From Rivularia sp. MS3 (lineage in GTDB: Bacteria; Cyanobacteriota; Cyanobacteriia; Cyanobacteriales; Nostocaceae), in NCBI GenBank assembly GCA_019192545.1, contig JAHCMI010000008.1, positions 62,001-126,000 on the forward strand: a stretch of 64,000 nt of DNA. Direction: 5' to 3'. The notes beneath the pieces are model-generated. The model saw only the letters and a list, made by a program, of their open reading frames with translations, made no database searches and was not told the origin of the DNA. Both the position numbers and the translations under genes were made by a program. The stretch's first letter is position 1. Each line of letters starts with the position of its first letter. Shown here in pieces: positions 48,170 through 57,422 of the stretch.

Positions 48170-48616
48170 ATGCATATGCAAGCCTCGTTTTGTTTATCAC
48201 CCCGTTACCGTTTAGATGATGAATTGCCTTGGTTAGAAGGAGTAGATCCGAGTCGTCACTACTGGATTAAGGTTAATAGTGAGAATAATATTACGGTTGC
48301 AATTCCAGGGCTAATAGTTTCATCTATGGATGAGATGAAGCTGGCTATGAAAAAGTTTCGCTCGCTTCAACCAGGGCAACAAATGGCTTTAGAAAGAATT
48401 GCTAGTAGTTGTATAATTTATTGCATTAGCTCCAACTGTTACGCTATCGAAATCGAAACGGATGACGCTCCAGCATGGCATTTATTCGATAGAGAAACTT
48501 TGGATAGTTTACTCATGAGCGCTCATCCTGATTGGCAATGCGCTCCTTCGGGTATCGAATTAGGACGAAAATTGTTAGTGCGCTCTTTGGAACAGGCTAC
48601 AGCAAGCAAAAGTTAG
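48170..48616 (+). CDS. Conserved-type hypothetical protein (about 148 aa)
   Basis: A soluble protein with no signal or membrane segment. It opens near ASFCLSPRYRLDDELPWLEG and has several cysteines, including CIIYCISSNCYAIE near the middle. I recognise no family. A TTG at 48140 could extend the frame by ten codons; the ATG at 48170 (or 48176) is preferred. It is convergent with the CTDH gene, only 64 bases away. Confidence 0.6.
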   Translation: MHMQASFCLSPRYRLDDELPWLEGVDPSRHYWIKVNSENNITVAIPGLIVSSMDEMKLAMKKFRSLQPGQQMALERIASSCIIYCISSNCYAIEIETDDAPAWHLFDRETLDSLLMSAHPDWQCAPSGIELGRKLLVRSLEQATASKS

Positions 48617-48680
48617 ATACGAATAATTTGAGGATGCTACTGGTTGCAAGTGCTGTTTAATATTTATCAAATTGTAAATA

Positions 48681-49100
48681 CTACTGTTTCAAAGTGAATA
48701 ATTCCTGCATAGAAGCTAAAAGTTTAATTTTCACATTTAATATTTGAAGGTTTTCGTCGAGAATAAACTGCCAAGATGCGTTTATAGCAAACCAAGGAGT
48801 TTCAACTTTACCCATAACTAAAGTTTGGCGTTGCTTGTCTTCTAAGGTTTCGCTTTCACCTTCAAACTCAGGATAAGCTTTGATATCAATGGCTTCCTTG
48901 TTTAAATAATTTAAAATCGCATCCCTTCCAATAATTCCAGATTCAAAAGGGGGATTCATCACACCGCTTTCTGTAAATAAGGAAGCGGTTTTCTGATAAT
49001 CACCAGCATTTAAACTTTGAAAATATTGCTGTATGGTTGGTTCGTTGATAACTTCAGTTAGGATAGATTCTTTCGATTTTACTGTATTCATGTTAATCAT
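48681..49100 (-). CDS. Orange carotenoid protein C-terminal domain homologue (CTDH)
   Basis: A 139-residue NTF2-fold protein matching the C-terminal half of OCP (NPPFESGIIGRDAIL, then KVETPWFAINASWQF and LLASMQELF). Tyr26 and Trp110 align with the OCP Tyr and Trp that hydrogen-bond the keto-carotenoid. Glu69 aligns with the Glu that salt-bridges the N-domain; the cysteine usually next to it is Ala70, and the protein has no cysteine. CTDHs take carotenoid from membranes and hand it to helical carotenoid proteins. The HCP gene lies 419 bases upstream on the same strand. Confidence 0.9.
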   Translation of the reverse strand: MINMNTVKSKESILTEVINEPTIQQYFQSLNAGDYQKTASLFTESGVMNPPFESGIIGRDAILNYLNKEAIDIKAYPEFEGESETLEDKQRQTLVMGKVETPWFAINASWQFILDENLQILNVKIKLLASMQELFTLKQ

Positions 49101-49519
49101 CCTTATAAGTAGGTCGGCGTTGAAAATTGTAGTTAAAACTTGGAAATAGCAAGTAGCAAGTAGCGATAAGGGTTTAAGGATAATTTATCTGCATGTTACA
49201 TAGCGATACTTTATCCGTGCCGACTTACTTAAATTACTAGTATTATTTATTTGAATATAAAATTCAACCAACTCAAAAGCCGCTTCAGAAATAATCTACT
49301 TCAATTCAACTATTCCTTTAGATATAAATTGTAATTAAAGATAAATATAATGAAGGTTAATTAGGAATTTAGGTAAAACAAATGTAAGGTGGGAAAATAG
49401 CCCCACCCCACAATCTACGGTTGTATTGAATTAAAACAAATAAATCTTGTACTAAGGCAGTAGTACTATAGAAATCTGCCTGTTTTTGTCAACTTGAAAA
49501 TATTACGATATTTCGGTTA
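49101..49519. other. Spacer between the HCP and CTDH genes
   Basis: AT-rich, with a GGTGGG/CCCACC hairpin at 49388-49407 that could attenuate HCP transcription, though it has no clear T-tail. The length suggests the CTDH gene has its own promoter. No ORF seen. Confidence 0.4.
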
Positions 49520-50038
49520 TTACGCTAAAGCGTCAATTCCCATATCGGTAACAACCTTGCGAAGAACAGTAATTTGTTGCCCAAAATCAAGCTGCTTCAC
49601 AGCTTCTAATACCTGTGAGCCATCACGAGACAATTGATAATTCGATGGCATTGGTACAACAAAACCTTTAACCATCAATTCTGATAATTCATACCAGAAA
49701 GCCAACTTTGTATTAGGACTGAGAATACCGTAAGAGCGAGAAATTTGGGTATTATTCTTAGCTGCTAAATCGCGCATTGCCTGCAATTGTTCGGAATGAG
49801 ACATCTGCTTAATTTGATTGAGTAAGCCCTCTGCTAGTTGCAATCGTGCTGCACCAGTAGCAGCAGGAGTAATAGAACGCCCCATTTCAGTATAAGCAAA
49901 CCAAAGCACGGCTAACTGGTCATCTACACAAAGACTTTTGAACACATTGACAGTAGAACTTACTGCATCAATTAACTGAGTATCGTAATCAAAAGCATTG
50001 GAAAAATTGTTCTTGATTGAATCTGTAGAGAAAGTCAT
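49520..50038 (-). CDS. Helical carotenoid protein (OCP N-terminal domain homologue)
   Basis: About 172 residues of all-helical OCP N-domain: WFAYTEMGR, LAFWYELSELM and QQITVLRKVVTDMG. Tyr49 and Trp115 align with OCP Tyr44 and Trp110 of the carotenoid tunnel; Arg160 aligns with Arg155, which docks to the C-terminal domain in OCP. HCPs bind a carotenoid, quench singlet oxygen and in some clades quench phycobilisomes. The start MTFSTDSIK matches OCP better than the ATG four codons upstream (50050). Pairing with a CTDH gene points to an HCP4/HCP5-like type, but the clade was not tested. Confidence 0.92.
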   Translation of the reverse strand: MTFSTDSIKNNFSNAFDYDTQLIDAVSSTVNVFKSLCVDDQLAVLWFAYTEMGRSITPAATGAARLQLAEGLLNQIKQMSHSEQLQAMRDLAAKNNTQISRSYGILSPNTKLAFWYELSELMVKGFVVPMPSNYQLSRDGSQVLEAVKQLDFGQQITVLRKVVTDMGIDALA

Positions 50039-50254
50039 ATCAGGCACCATTTTTTGTAAACTTCGTAGCGAGAGTGTCGATGTTTAGAAGGCTGTCTGTA
50101 TGTTGCTTTACCTTCCAATTGCCATTTTGCATACAAACTTTACAAATTGCAAATAAAATTTACAAATAGGTGAATTATGAAATATAAAACTGGGGATCGC
50201 AATCGCGGTATATGATAGGGGTGCCGTTTTCAGGCAAATCTTAAAATAAGATAA

Positions 50255-51196
50255 ATGAATCAATCATCCTCCTTAAGCAGCACACAAATTAAGGAAAAAG
50301 CGCTAGATTTGGGTTTTCATAAAGTTGGCATAGCGGCTGTAAATATTACAGAGAAAGAGGTGCAGAGATTACAGGCATGGTTAGCACTGGGTTATCATGC
50401 CGATATGGAATGGATGAAAAACCCGAAGCGCCAGAATATAAAATTAGTTATGCCAGAAGTGCGATCGCTAATTTGTGTGGCTTTGAATTACTACACTCCA
50501 CATCAACGTCCCGAAAAAAAAGAATATGGAAAAATTTCTCGGTATGCATGGGGAAGGGATTATCACAAAGTGGTGCAGAAAAAATTGAAAGCGCTTGCAA
50601 TTTGGTTGCAGTCGTTAGATGAAAAAATTAAAACCAGACATTATATAGATACAGGTCCGATTCAAGATAAAGTGTGGGCACAGCAAGCTGGAATTGGTTG
50701 GATTGCTAAAAACGGAAATTTAATTACTAGAGAATATGGTTCTTGGGTATTTTTGGGAGAAATTCTGACAAATCTGGAATTAATTCCAGATAATCCTCAT
50801 ACTCAACATTGCGGAAGCTGTACTAAATGCATTGAAAGTTGTCCTACCGAAGCAATTACAGAGCCATTTGTAATAGATGCGAATCGCTGCATTGCATATC
50901 ATACTATTGAAAATCGTGATAAAAAATTACCGTCACATATTGCATCTAAGTTAGACGGGTGGGTTGCTGGTTGCGATATCTGTCAGGACGTTTGTCCTTG
51001 GAATCAACGTTTTGCCAAGACTACTGACATCGAAGAATTTCAACCCTACCCTGGGAATATTTCTCCCAAGCTGATAGAATTAGCCAGAATCACAGATGAA
51101 AATTGGGACAAACAATTTCCGGCATCGGCATTACGGCGAATAAAGCCTCAAATGTTACGCAGGAATGCCCGTGCTAATCTTGAAGCATCGCCATAA
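50255..51196 (+). CDS. queG: Epoxyqueuosine reductase
   Basis: A 313-residue cobalamin- and Fe-S-dependent enzyme that makes queuosine from epoxyqueuosine in the tRNA wobble position. Two 4Fe-4S motifs are intact: CGSCTKCIESCP and CDICQDVCPWN. The N-terminal segments KVGIAAVNI and SLICVALNYY and the YIDTGPIQDK active-site region are in place. Length is usual for the short form without a C-terminal HEAT domain. The HAD gene begins 10 bases after the stop and is probably cotranscribed. Confidence 0.95.
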   Translation: MNQSSSLSSTQIKEKALDLGFHKVGIAAVNITEKEVQRLQAWLALGYHADMEWMKNPKRQNIKLVMPEVRSLICVALNYYTPHQRPEKKEYGKISRYAWGRDYHKVVQKKLKALAIWLQSLDEKIKTRHYIDTGPIQDKVWAQQAGIGWIAKNGNLITREYGSWVFLGEILTNLELIPDNPHTQHCGSCTKCIESCPTEAITEPFVIDANRCIAYHTIENRDKKLPSHIASKLDGWVAGCDICQDVCPWNQRFAKTTDIEEFQPYPGNISPKLIELARITDENWDKQFPASALRRIKPQMLRRNARANLEASP

Positions 51197-51206
51197 CAGC
51201 GAAAGA

Positions 51207-51851
51207 ATGACTCAGAAAGTAATTATTTTTGATTTTGATGGCACAATCGCCGATACAGTAGATGCATTAGTAAGTATTGCCAATAGTTTAGCTGTAGAGT
51301 TTAGTTACGCACAAATTACTTCAGAAGAACTGGTAATACTGAAAAATTTAACTTCTAGAGAAATATTTAAATATTCTGGGATTCCTTTATTCAAAATACC
51401 TTTTTTGCTAAAAAAAGTTAAAAAAGAATTGAAAAACAAAATCCCTGAATTAAAACCAATACCAGGAGTTGCAGAGGCTTTGATAGAGCTTAAAGAAGAT
51501 GGGAATAGGTTGGGTATTATAACTTCTAATTCTAAAAGTAACGTCAAAGAGTTTCTGAAAGTAAATAATTTAGATAACCTTTTTGAGTTTGTTTATGCTG
51601 GAGTCACAATTTTTGGGAAAACTACGATAATTAATAACGTCTTAAGGCAAAAACAGATAAAAACACAAGAAGTTTTGTATGTAGGGGATGAAACCAGAGA
51701 TATAGAAGCTTCAAAAAAAGCTCATGTTAAAGTCTGTAGCGTAACTTGGGGTTTTAATTCACAAGAAGCATTAAGTAAAGAAAATCCAGATTTTTTAATT
51801 CATCATCCCCGAGAGTTGGTGGAAATTGTGAAAAATGGGAATCGGGCATAG
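51207..51851 (+). CDS. HAD-superfamily phosphatase (phosphoglycolate phosphatase-like)
   Basis: About 214 residues. HAD motif I is DFDGTIADT (nucleophile and acid/base Asp), motif II ITSNSKS, motif IV YVGDETRDIEASKKA. The family dephosphorylates small phosphate esters such as 2-phosphoglycolate. An upstream ATG at 51165 would overlap queG by 32 bases, but the ATG at 51207 with GAAAGA before it gives the standard N-terminus. The substrate is not determined by sequence. Frame intact. Confidence 0.88.
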   Translation: MTQKVIIFDFDGTIADTVDALVSIANSLAVEFSYAQITSEELVILKNLTSREIFKYSGIPLFKIPFLLKKVKKELKNKIPELKPIPGVAEALIELKEDGNRLGIITSNSKSNVKEFLKVNNLDNLFEFVYAGVTIFGKTTIINNVLRQKQIKTQEVLYVGDETRDIEASKKAHVKVCSVTWGFNSQEALSKENPDFLIHHPRELVEIVKNGNRA

Positions 51852-51946
51852 GGGATTGGGCATTGGGCATTGGGTATGGAGTCGAAAGGATGTTGGGAAA
51901 AATTTCAACTCTTAACCTTTAACCCTTAACCTTTAACCTTTTACCT
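51851..51946. repeat. TTGGGCA and CTTTAAC-type heptamer repeats
   Basis: TTGGGCA-type units at about 51856-51877 and TTAACCT/TTAACCC units at 51909-51946, between the convergent HAD and ABC ATPase genes. Confidence 0.7.
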
Positions 51947-51948
51947 TA

Positions 51949-52665
51949 TTAAGATACAGCGACGGTACTTAAATCATCTGGAGTTAAATTTGAGTGTATA
52001 ACTTCACCGTCACGGAACCAAACAATGCGCTGTGTTTGTCTGGCTACTTCTGGTTCGTGAGTTACCATCACTACGGTAATTCCCGTAGAATTTAGTTCGC
52101 TAAAAATATCTAAAACTTCTTGAGTAGTGCGCGAATCAAGTGCCCCTGTTGGTTCATCTGCTAAAAGTACTACCGGACGATTTACAATTGCACGGGCGAT
52201 CGCTACACGTTGCTGTTGCCCTCCCGATAGCTGATTTGGTTTGTTATTCAAACGATTTTCTAAACCGACTCTTTTTAAAGCTGCGATTCCCCTATCCTTT
52301 CTTTCATTAGTCGGTACGCTAGCGTAAAGCATCGGTAGCATAACATTTTCAAGGGCTGTAAGTTGCTGCAATAAGTGAAACTGCTGGAAAACGAAACCTA
52401 ATTTTTTATTGCGAATATGCGCTAATTGAGTATCATCCATTTGTGCCACATCCACATTATCTAAATAATAATTCCCTGATGTGGGACGATCTAAACAGCC
52501 AACAATATTCATTGCTGTAGATTTACCAGAGCCGCTAGGTCCCATTATTGAGCAATATTCGCCTTCCTCTACAATCAAATTGACATCATTAAGGGCTTTA
52601 ACTTCAGTTATGCCGCTACCGTAAATTTTAAAAATATTTTCTAAGCGAATTATTGTATTAGTCAT
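51949..52665 (-). CDS. ABC transporter ATP-binding protein (MacB/LolD type)
   Basis: A 238-residue ATPase with Walker [10 protein letters not shown], signature [15 protein letters not shown] and Walker [14 protein letters not shown]. It is the third gene of a unit with a MacB-type permease and an HlyD-type adaptor (order adaptor, permease, ATPase). In E. coli MacB the ATPase and permease are fused; here they are separate. Such systems power export of peptides, lipids or antibiotics through an outer-membrane channel. The 276-base gap before it holds AT-rich DNA and ACTGTTC repeats. Confidence 0.92.
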   Translation of the reverse strand: MTNTIIRLENIFKIYGSGITEVKALNDVNLIVEEGEYCSIMGPSGSGKSTAMNIVGCLDRPTSGNYYLDNVDVAQMDDTQLAHIRNKKLGFVFQQFHLLQQLTALENVMLPMLYASVPTNERKDRGIAALKRVGLENRLNNKPNQLSGGQQQRVAIARAIVNRPVVLLADEPTGALDSRTTQEVLDIFSELNSTGITVVMVTHEPEVARQTQRIVWFRDGEVIHSNLTPDDLSTVAVS

Positions 52666-52907
52666 TCAAAAGTTAAGAGCTAATTGTTGATTAATAATTA
52701 ACGTGAGTTCCGGTTAAGAGATTCAGGATTCATAAGTAATCAGTAATGAGTAATAAATAGTGATTAGCCCGTAAAAATCCCGAGCATAAATAGTAAGGAG
52801 TTGGTAAATGAGAGTGAAGCCCAAACGAAAATTATTTAATGTTTTGTGCAATGTGAGCTATAAAAAAAATATCCCTCACTCAAATTAATTTAGTATTGCT
52901 CACCTTC

Positions 52908-52934
52908 ACTGTTCACTGTTCACTGTTCACTGTT
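52908..52934. repeat. ACTGTTC tandem heptamers
   Basis: Three exact ACTGTTC units and a partial one end next to the permease stop codon. It is the same unit as at 29334-29357, more than 23 kb away. Confidence 0.75.
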
Positions 52935-52941
52935 AACTGAT

Positions 52942-54162
52942 TTAAGCGCTTCTTAAAGCAACAATTGGATCGAGTTTTGCAGCGCGACGTGCGGGAACAA
53001 CACCAAAAAATAAACCAATAGCTCCAGAAACCCCGACGGCGGAAATGATTGCCATAGAAGAAATTCCGGCTTCTAAAGGACTTAAAGCTGCAACTAGCAT
53101 AATGCCGCTAACGCCAACAGCAGTACCAATCAAACCTCCTGCGGCTGAAACAATTACTGCTTCAATCATGAACTGTAATAAAATATCCTGTTGAGTTGCA
53201 CCAATTGCTTTTCTGAGTCCAATTTCTTGAGTTCTTTCGGTAACGGAAACAAGCATAATATTCATGATCCCGATGCCGCCGACAAATAAAGAAATACTGG
53301 CAATTGCAGCTAACATAATTGTTAATGCGCCAGTAATTTGACCAACTGTCTGCTGTGCATCTTTTTGAGAACGAACGGTAAAGTCATCTTCACCAGTTAT
53401 TTGATGGCGCAAACGTAATAAATTCCTAATTTGAAACTCTGCTGCGTCTACAGTATTACCATTAGTTGCAGAAACTACAAGATAATCCAAGGCAATACCA
53501 TAGGGAGAATTTTTTCCTACAAGTCGATTTGCCGAAGTTGTCACAGGTATTAATGCAGCTTCATCATAATTAGCACCTCCTAATCCCGAACCTTTAGCAA
53601 CTAAAGTGCCAATAATTTGAAAGCTGGTATTTTTAATCCTGATTTGTTTTCCTAAAGGATTAGCATTGCCGAAAAGTTTTTCTGTTAAGTCGGCACCTAA
53701 TACAGCTACTTGATTGCTGCGTTTGATATCTATTTCATTAAAAAAACGTCCTGTGGCAATTTCAAAATCCCGCACTAAAGGAAAGCCTGGAGTAGTGCCA
53801 ATTATATTAACATCAGTGTTTCTATTGCCGTAAGTAACTACATATCTTCTGTTTAACTCTGGCGCAACTCCGGCTACAGTTGGAACTTGCGTTGCAATTG
53901 CTTGGGCATCTGCTAGCACTAAAGTTTTAGGAATCTCAAAGGTAATACGTTGAGTTTCTTGATTTCCCGGAATTACAAATAGTACGTTAGGGCCGAGAGA
54001 TTCCAACTGTTTGTTAACAAATTTTTGTCCTCCTTCACCAATTCCAATCATGGCTATTACCGAAGCGTTACCGATAACAATGCCTAACATTGTCAGAGCG
54101 CTACGTAATTTATTTGATAGCAGGGTTTTTCCTGCCATTTGGACGCTTTCTACAAAATTCAT
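52942..54162 (-). CDS. MacB-type ABC transporter permease
   Basis: A 406-residue permease. It has an N-terminal helix (LRSALTMLGIVIGNASVIAM), a large MacB_PCD periplasmic domain, then three C-terminal helices of an FtsX domain (GIGIMNIMLVSVTERTQEIG onward). This is the MacB topology without the fused ATPase. It uses mechanical coupling rather than a substrate channel in the family model. The adaptor gene lies 87 bases upstream and the ATPase gene downstream. Confidence 0.92.
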   Translation of the reverse strand: MNFVESVQMAGKTLLSNKLRSALTMLGIVIGNASVIAMIGIGEGGQKFVNKQLESLGPNVLFVIPGNQETQRITFEIPKTLVLADAQAIATQVPTVAGVAPELNRRYVVTYGNRNTDVNIIGTTPGFPLVRDFEIATGRFFNEIDIKRSNQVAVLGADLTEKLFGNANPLGKQIRIKNTSFQIIGTLVAKGSGLGGANYDEAALIPVTTSANRLVGKNSPYGIALDYLVVSATNGNTVDAAEFQIRNLLRLRHQITGEDDFTVRSQKDAQQTVGQITGALTIMLAAIASISLFVGGIGIMNIMLVSVTERTQEIGLRKAIGATQQDILLQFMIEAVIVSAAGGLIGTAVGVSGIMLVAALSPLEAGISSMAIISAVGVSGAIGLFFGVVPARRAAKLDPIVALRSA

Positions 54163-54168
54163 TGATTC

Positions 54169-54196
54169 AGGTTAAAGGTTAAAGGTTAAAGGTTAG
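54169..54196. repeat. AGGTTAA tandem heptamers
   Basis: Three exact AGGTTAA units and a fourth partial one, between the adaptor and permease genes and immediately upstream of the permease start. Confidence 0.8.
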
Positions 54197-54249
54197 GATT
54201 TCAATAATTTTTGATTATTTTTGAGTCTCCTCCTCTCGCTATCTCCGCA

Positions 54250-55716
54250 TTACTCATTACGTTTCTCTAATTTTTTCTTGATTCTGTAATCATCTGGCGG
54301 GCTGGTAAAAATGCGATCGCCTTTTTGTAATCCTTCTAATATTTGAGTTTCGTTTCCGACTTGGGAGCCAATTGTAACTTCGTTAAATTTTGCTTTGTTA
54401 TTTTTATCGGGTATTAGTACACCTGTTTGACCTTTTTCTGTGACAATAGCAACTGTTGGTAGCCATAATGCATTAACATCGTCACCTAAAAAAGTCAGAT
54501 TTACGTTTAAGCCGGAACGCAGTTTATCTCGACCTGTAGTAATTGCAACTCTAACTTGAAATAATGTCACTCCTTGTTCGTTGACTGCTTCAGGAGCAAT
54601 TAAACGTACATTACCTTTAAAGACTTGGTCGGGATAAGCATCAGCAACAATTTCTACTTCCTGCCCTACCTTAATCTTTCCGATATCGGCTTCGGGTACG
54701 TTGGCTAATATTTCTAATCCTCTGGCAAGGGCAACAATGGAACTTGATGTGGCTGATGCGCTAGTCGATGCTGAAGTAGTGGGCGTAACAAATGCACCAA
54801 TGTTTGCGAACTTCTGAGTAATAATACCGCTGAATGGAGCGCGGATAATCGTGTTATTCAAATTTACCTGCTCCGTCTTCAGTTGTGCTTGTGCGGCACT
54901 TACTGCTGCTTTTGCTTGAGCAATTTCTTCTGGGCGAGAGCCACTTTCTAACAACTCTAATTGAGCGCGTGCTTCTGCTACTGCTGCTTCAAGCCGAGCG
55001 ATTTCTTCTCGGCGACTGCCGCTTTTTAACAAAGCTAATCTTTTTTGGGCTTCGAGTAAATTTGCACTCTCCGTTTTATCTTCGCTAATAAATTGATCTA
55101 ATCTTTCTTTTTCTACAGCCCCTTGCTTGTACAAATTACGGTAACGCCTCACCTGTTCGTTAGTTAAATCAACTCTTGAGGAAGCAGCGTTAACTTGTGC
55201 TTGTGCTTGAGCAATTTCTTGGGGACGATTTCCCGAACGAGCTGCGGCTAATTGTGCTTGAGCTTGGGACAAACGCGCTTTTGCTTGACTAATTTCTTGT
55301 GGACGAGAACCGGCTTTTTGCTGGTCTAATCTTGCTTGCTGTTGTGCTAAGTTAGCACGAGCCTGCAAAATTCTTGCCTGAATATCTGCGCTATCCATTC
55401 TGGCTAGAACCTGTCCCTGCGTTACTTTATCGCCTTGTTCTACATACAATTGGGTTACTGTGCCGGGATTTTTCGGGCTGATATTAACGCTTTGAACTGG
55501 CACAACTTTTCCGCTAGCATTCAGAAGTAAAGTTACATTTTTTTCTTGTACGGGAACAGTAAGTTTTGTTATGTCTTGTTTATTGTTGGTTCTGTTGACA
55601 ACAATATAAGTAGTCGTTGCACCAACAATTACAATTCCTGTTGCAAAAACAGCTATCAGCAGGCGAGGTACTCGTTTAACTTTGCCGATTACGGGAATTT
55701 CTATGGGTGTAGCCAT
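54250..55716 (-). CDS. HlyD/MacA-type periplasmic adaptor
   Basis: A 488-residue adaptor with one N-terminal membrane helix (about residues 18-40), a lipoyl domain, a long coiled-coil hairpin and a beta-barrel. The hairpin contains at least four copies of a unit like SGSRPEEIAQA, spaced along the helix, which is an internal duplication. It is the first gene of the adaptor-permease-ATPase unit and joins the permease to an outer-membrane channel encoded elsewhere. It is similar in layout to DevB, but its partner permease is MacB-like rather than DevC-like. Confidence 0.9.
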   Translation of the reverse strand: MATPIEIPVIGKVKRVPRLLIAVFATGIVIVGATTTYIVVNRTNNKQDITKLTVPVQEKNVTLLLNASGKVVPVQSVNISPKNPGTVTQLYVEQGDKVTQGQVLARMDSADIQARILQARANLAQQQARLDQQKAGSRPQEISQAKARLSQAQAQLAAARSGNRPQEIAQAQAQVNAASSRVDLTNEQVRRYRNLYKQGAVEKERLDQFISEDKTESANLLEAQKRLALLKSGSRREEIARLEAAVAEARAQLELLESGSRPEEIAQAKAAVSAAQAQLKTEQVNLNNTIIRAPFSGIITQKFANIGAFVTPTTSASTSASATSSSIVALARGLEILANVPEADIGKIKVGQEVEIVADAYPDQVFKGNVRLIAPEAVNEQGVTLFQVRVAITTGRDKLRSGLNVNLTFLGDDVNALWLPTVAIVTEKGQTGVLIPDKNNKAKFNEVTIGSQVGNETQILEGLQKGDRIFTSPPDDYRIKKKLEKRNE

Positions 55717-56046
55717 AACAACAGCGATAAAAATATAAGGAGTTTAGGTAATGGGGCATTAGGATATGCCTTTACGGAACTGATAGATTAACGGCAAAGT
55801 CTTACAAATACAGTATTTCGCTTTAAGGAAGTAAACCGATGTTAAATTATCTACCTTCGCGCAAGGCATTTCATATCAAACAAAGAAGATAAAAATCTAA
55901 AACAGCGACCTATCGCCTAGCTTAACTTCTTTAATAGTAACCTTTTGGGCTTGTATATGACTTCCAAAAGGAGGGTGACTTTAGTCATGATTAATTAGTT
56001 TTTACAAGAGTGTCATTCAAATATTGGATGTGGAATTTACACCCCT
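55717..56046. other. Divergent intergenic region
   Basis: AT-rich spacer between the adaptor gene and the TPR gene. It should contain both promoters. A ten-base CCAAAAGGAG motif at about 55967 is not near a start codon. Nothing else recognised. Confidence 0.35.
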
Positions 56047-57045
56047 ATGGAAAGACAAATGATTGAAAAATTTAGCTGTCATCAACAGCCCAGATGGTTT
56101 AAGCTATCTGAAAGATTCCTTAATTTGTGGCTAAGAATGGGTGGTAATGTGCCTAAACGAGTTGGATTGATTTCTGTTCTATTATTATGTAGCTTTTTGA
56201 GCGTATCTCCTAAAAGAGTAAATGCTCAAGCATTAGTACCTCATACCGTGCAGCTTGACGCAGCAAAGTTGGAACAACAAGGGTTAGTTTTGGCGCAAGA
56301 AGCCGCACAATTAGCACAATTTCGTCAGTTTGACTTGGCAATGCCAAGAGCAAGATTAGCTACTCAACTTGCTCCGTCGAGTGACAAAGTATGGTTTCTT
56401 TTAGGAGGACTATATTTACAATCCAAAGAGCTTGATAAAGCCATTAGTGCCCTACAAAAGGCACAGAGTCTTAATGCTAAAAATCCTGAGACTTATTTTG
56501 CTTTGGGTTCTGCTTATTTTCAGCAGCAAAAATACCAATCGGCGATTAATCAATACAAACTTGGTTTAAAAATAAATCCTAAAGATGCAGAAGGGTTGTT
56601 TGATTTAGGCAACGCTTACTATATGCTAGGAAAACTACCCCAGGCTATTAATGAGTACAAAAAATCTATTGTTTATAAGGAAGATTTTTGGCCGGCTGTA
56701 AACAATATCGGATTGATTCTGTACGAACAAGGCGATGTTAAGAATGCTATGAACCAATGGCAGCAAGCTATTACCAAAGCAAACAAAATTAAACAGCCAG
56801 CCGCCGAACCTCAGCTTGCATTAGCTGTTGCTTTATACAATCGAGGCACTAAAGCAGATCGGCAAAGGGGTTTAGCAATGGGAGAAGCTGCACTCCGCAT
56901 AGACGAACGTTATGCCAATTTAGAGTTTCTCAAAGAAAATTTGTGGGGCACTCGTTTACTATCTGATACTAAAAAATTCCTCGAATTACCTAGTATCCAA
57001 GCTGCTTTAAATGGACAACCTCTTTCTCAACCTGCCGGACAATAG
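56047..57045 (+). CDS. Secreted TPR-repeat protein
   Basis: A 332-residue protein with a signal-type hydrophobic stretch (about residues 38-60, VGLISVLLLCSFLSVS) and a likely cleavage near VNAQA. At least four tetratricopeptide repeats follow (for example NPETYFALGSAYFQQQKYQS and KDAEGLFDLGNAYYMLGKLP). TPR proteins in the envelope act as assembly scaffolds. The first ATG gives a rather long n-region; a start at 56059 is possible. Partner unknown. Confidence 0.85.
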   Translation: MERQMIEKFSCHQQPRWFKLSERFLNLWLRMGGNVPKRVGLISVLLLCSFLSVSPKRVNAQALVPHTVQLDAAKLEQQGLVLAQEAAQLAQFRQFDLAMPRARLATQLAPSSDKVWFLLGGLYLQSKELDKAISALQKAQSLNAKNPETYFALGSAYFQQQKYQSAINQYKLGLKINPKDAEGLFDLGNAYYMLGKLPQAINEYKKSIVYKEDFWPAVNNIGLILYEQGDVKNAMNQWQQAITKANKIKQPAAEPQLALAVALYNRGTKADRQRGLAMGEAALRIDERYANLEFLKENLWGTRLLSDTKKFLELPSIQAALNGQPLSQPAGQ

Positions 57046-57221
57046 TTTTTACACCAGTAATATTAATAGCGAGTAAAGTGTTTTTTATCACCTTCTTCTG
57101 CTCGTTACTATCGCAAACTTTCTAGTCTATTGCCTAAATGCAATTTTGATAGTACATATATATTATGGCAGCAAAGGTTGGAATAGCTTAGTTGATGGAT
57201 TACAATTTCCGTAAAAAATGG

Positions 57222-57289
57222 GCAGGCTTTAGGACTAATTGACTCATCGGGCAATCGGTAATGATTTATACTAAGCCTGCTAGTGTTTT
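57222..57289 (+). terminator. Candidate terminator after the TPR gene
   Basis: GCAGGCTTTAG pairs with CTAAGCCTGC (one bulged T) across a loop of about 38 bases, followed by TAGTGTTTTT. The long loop lowers confidence. Confidence 0.45.
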
Positions 57290-57302
57290 TAGATTTTATC
57301 TT

Positions 57303-57368
57303 GGGGCAGGTTTTAAAACCGTATTAATGGGCTGATATATTCGGCTTTGAGGAATAATTAGCCTGCCC
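57303..57368 (-). terminator. Long stem-loop after the response-regulator gene
   Basis: GGGGCAGG and CCTGCCCC are perfect complements 50 bases apart, with possible inner pairs. It lies just beyond the 3' end of the minus-strand response regulator. It shares the GGCAGG element with the neighbouring hairpin at 57222. Confidence 0.4.
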
Positions 57369-57422
57369 CTGGATGTTATCCAACAAGCGAGGGTATGAAG
57401 GTTCCTCAAAGAAGTATTTTTT

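Noticed and set aside
51949-55716. DevBCA-type heterocyst glycolipid exporter
   Set aside because: The permease has the MacB_PCD/FtsX layout rather than that of DevC, so a MacAB-type system is the better call.
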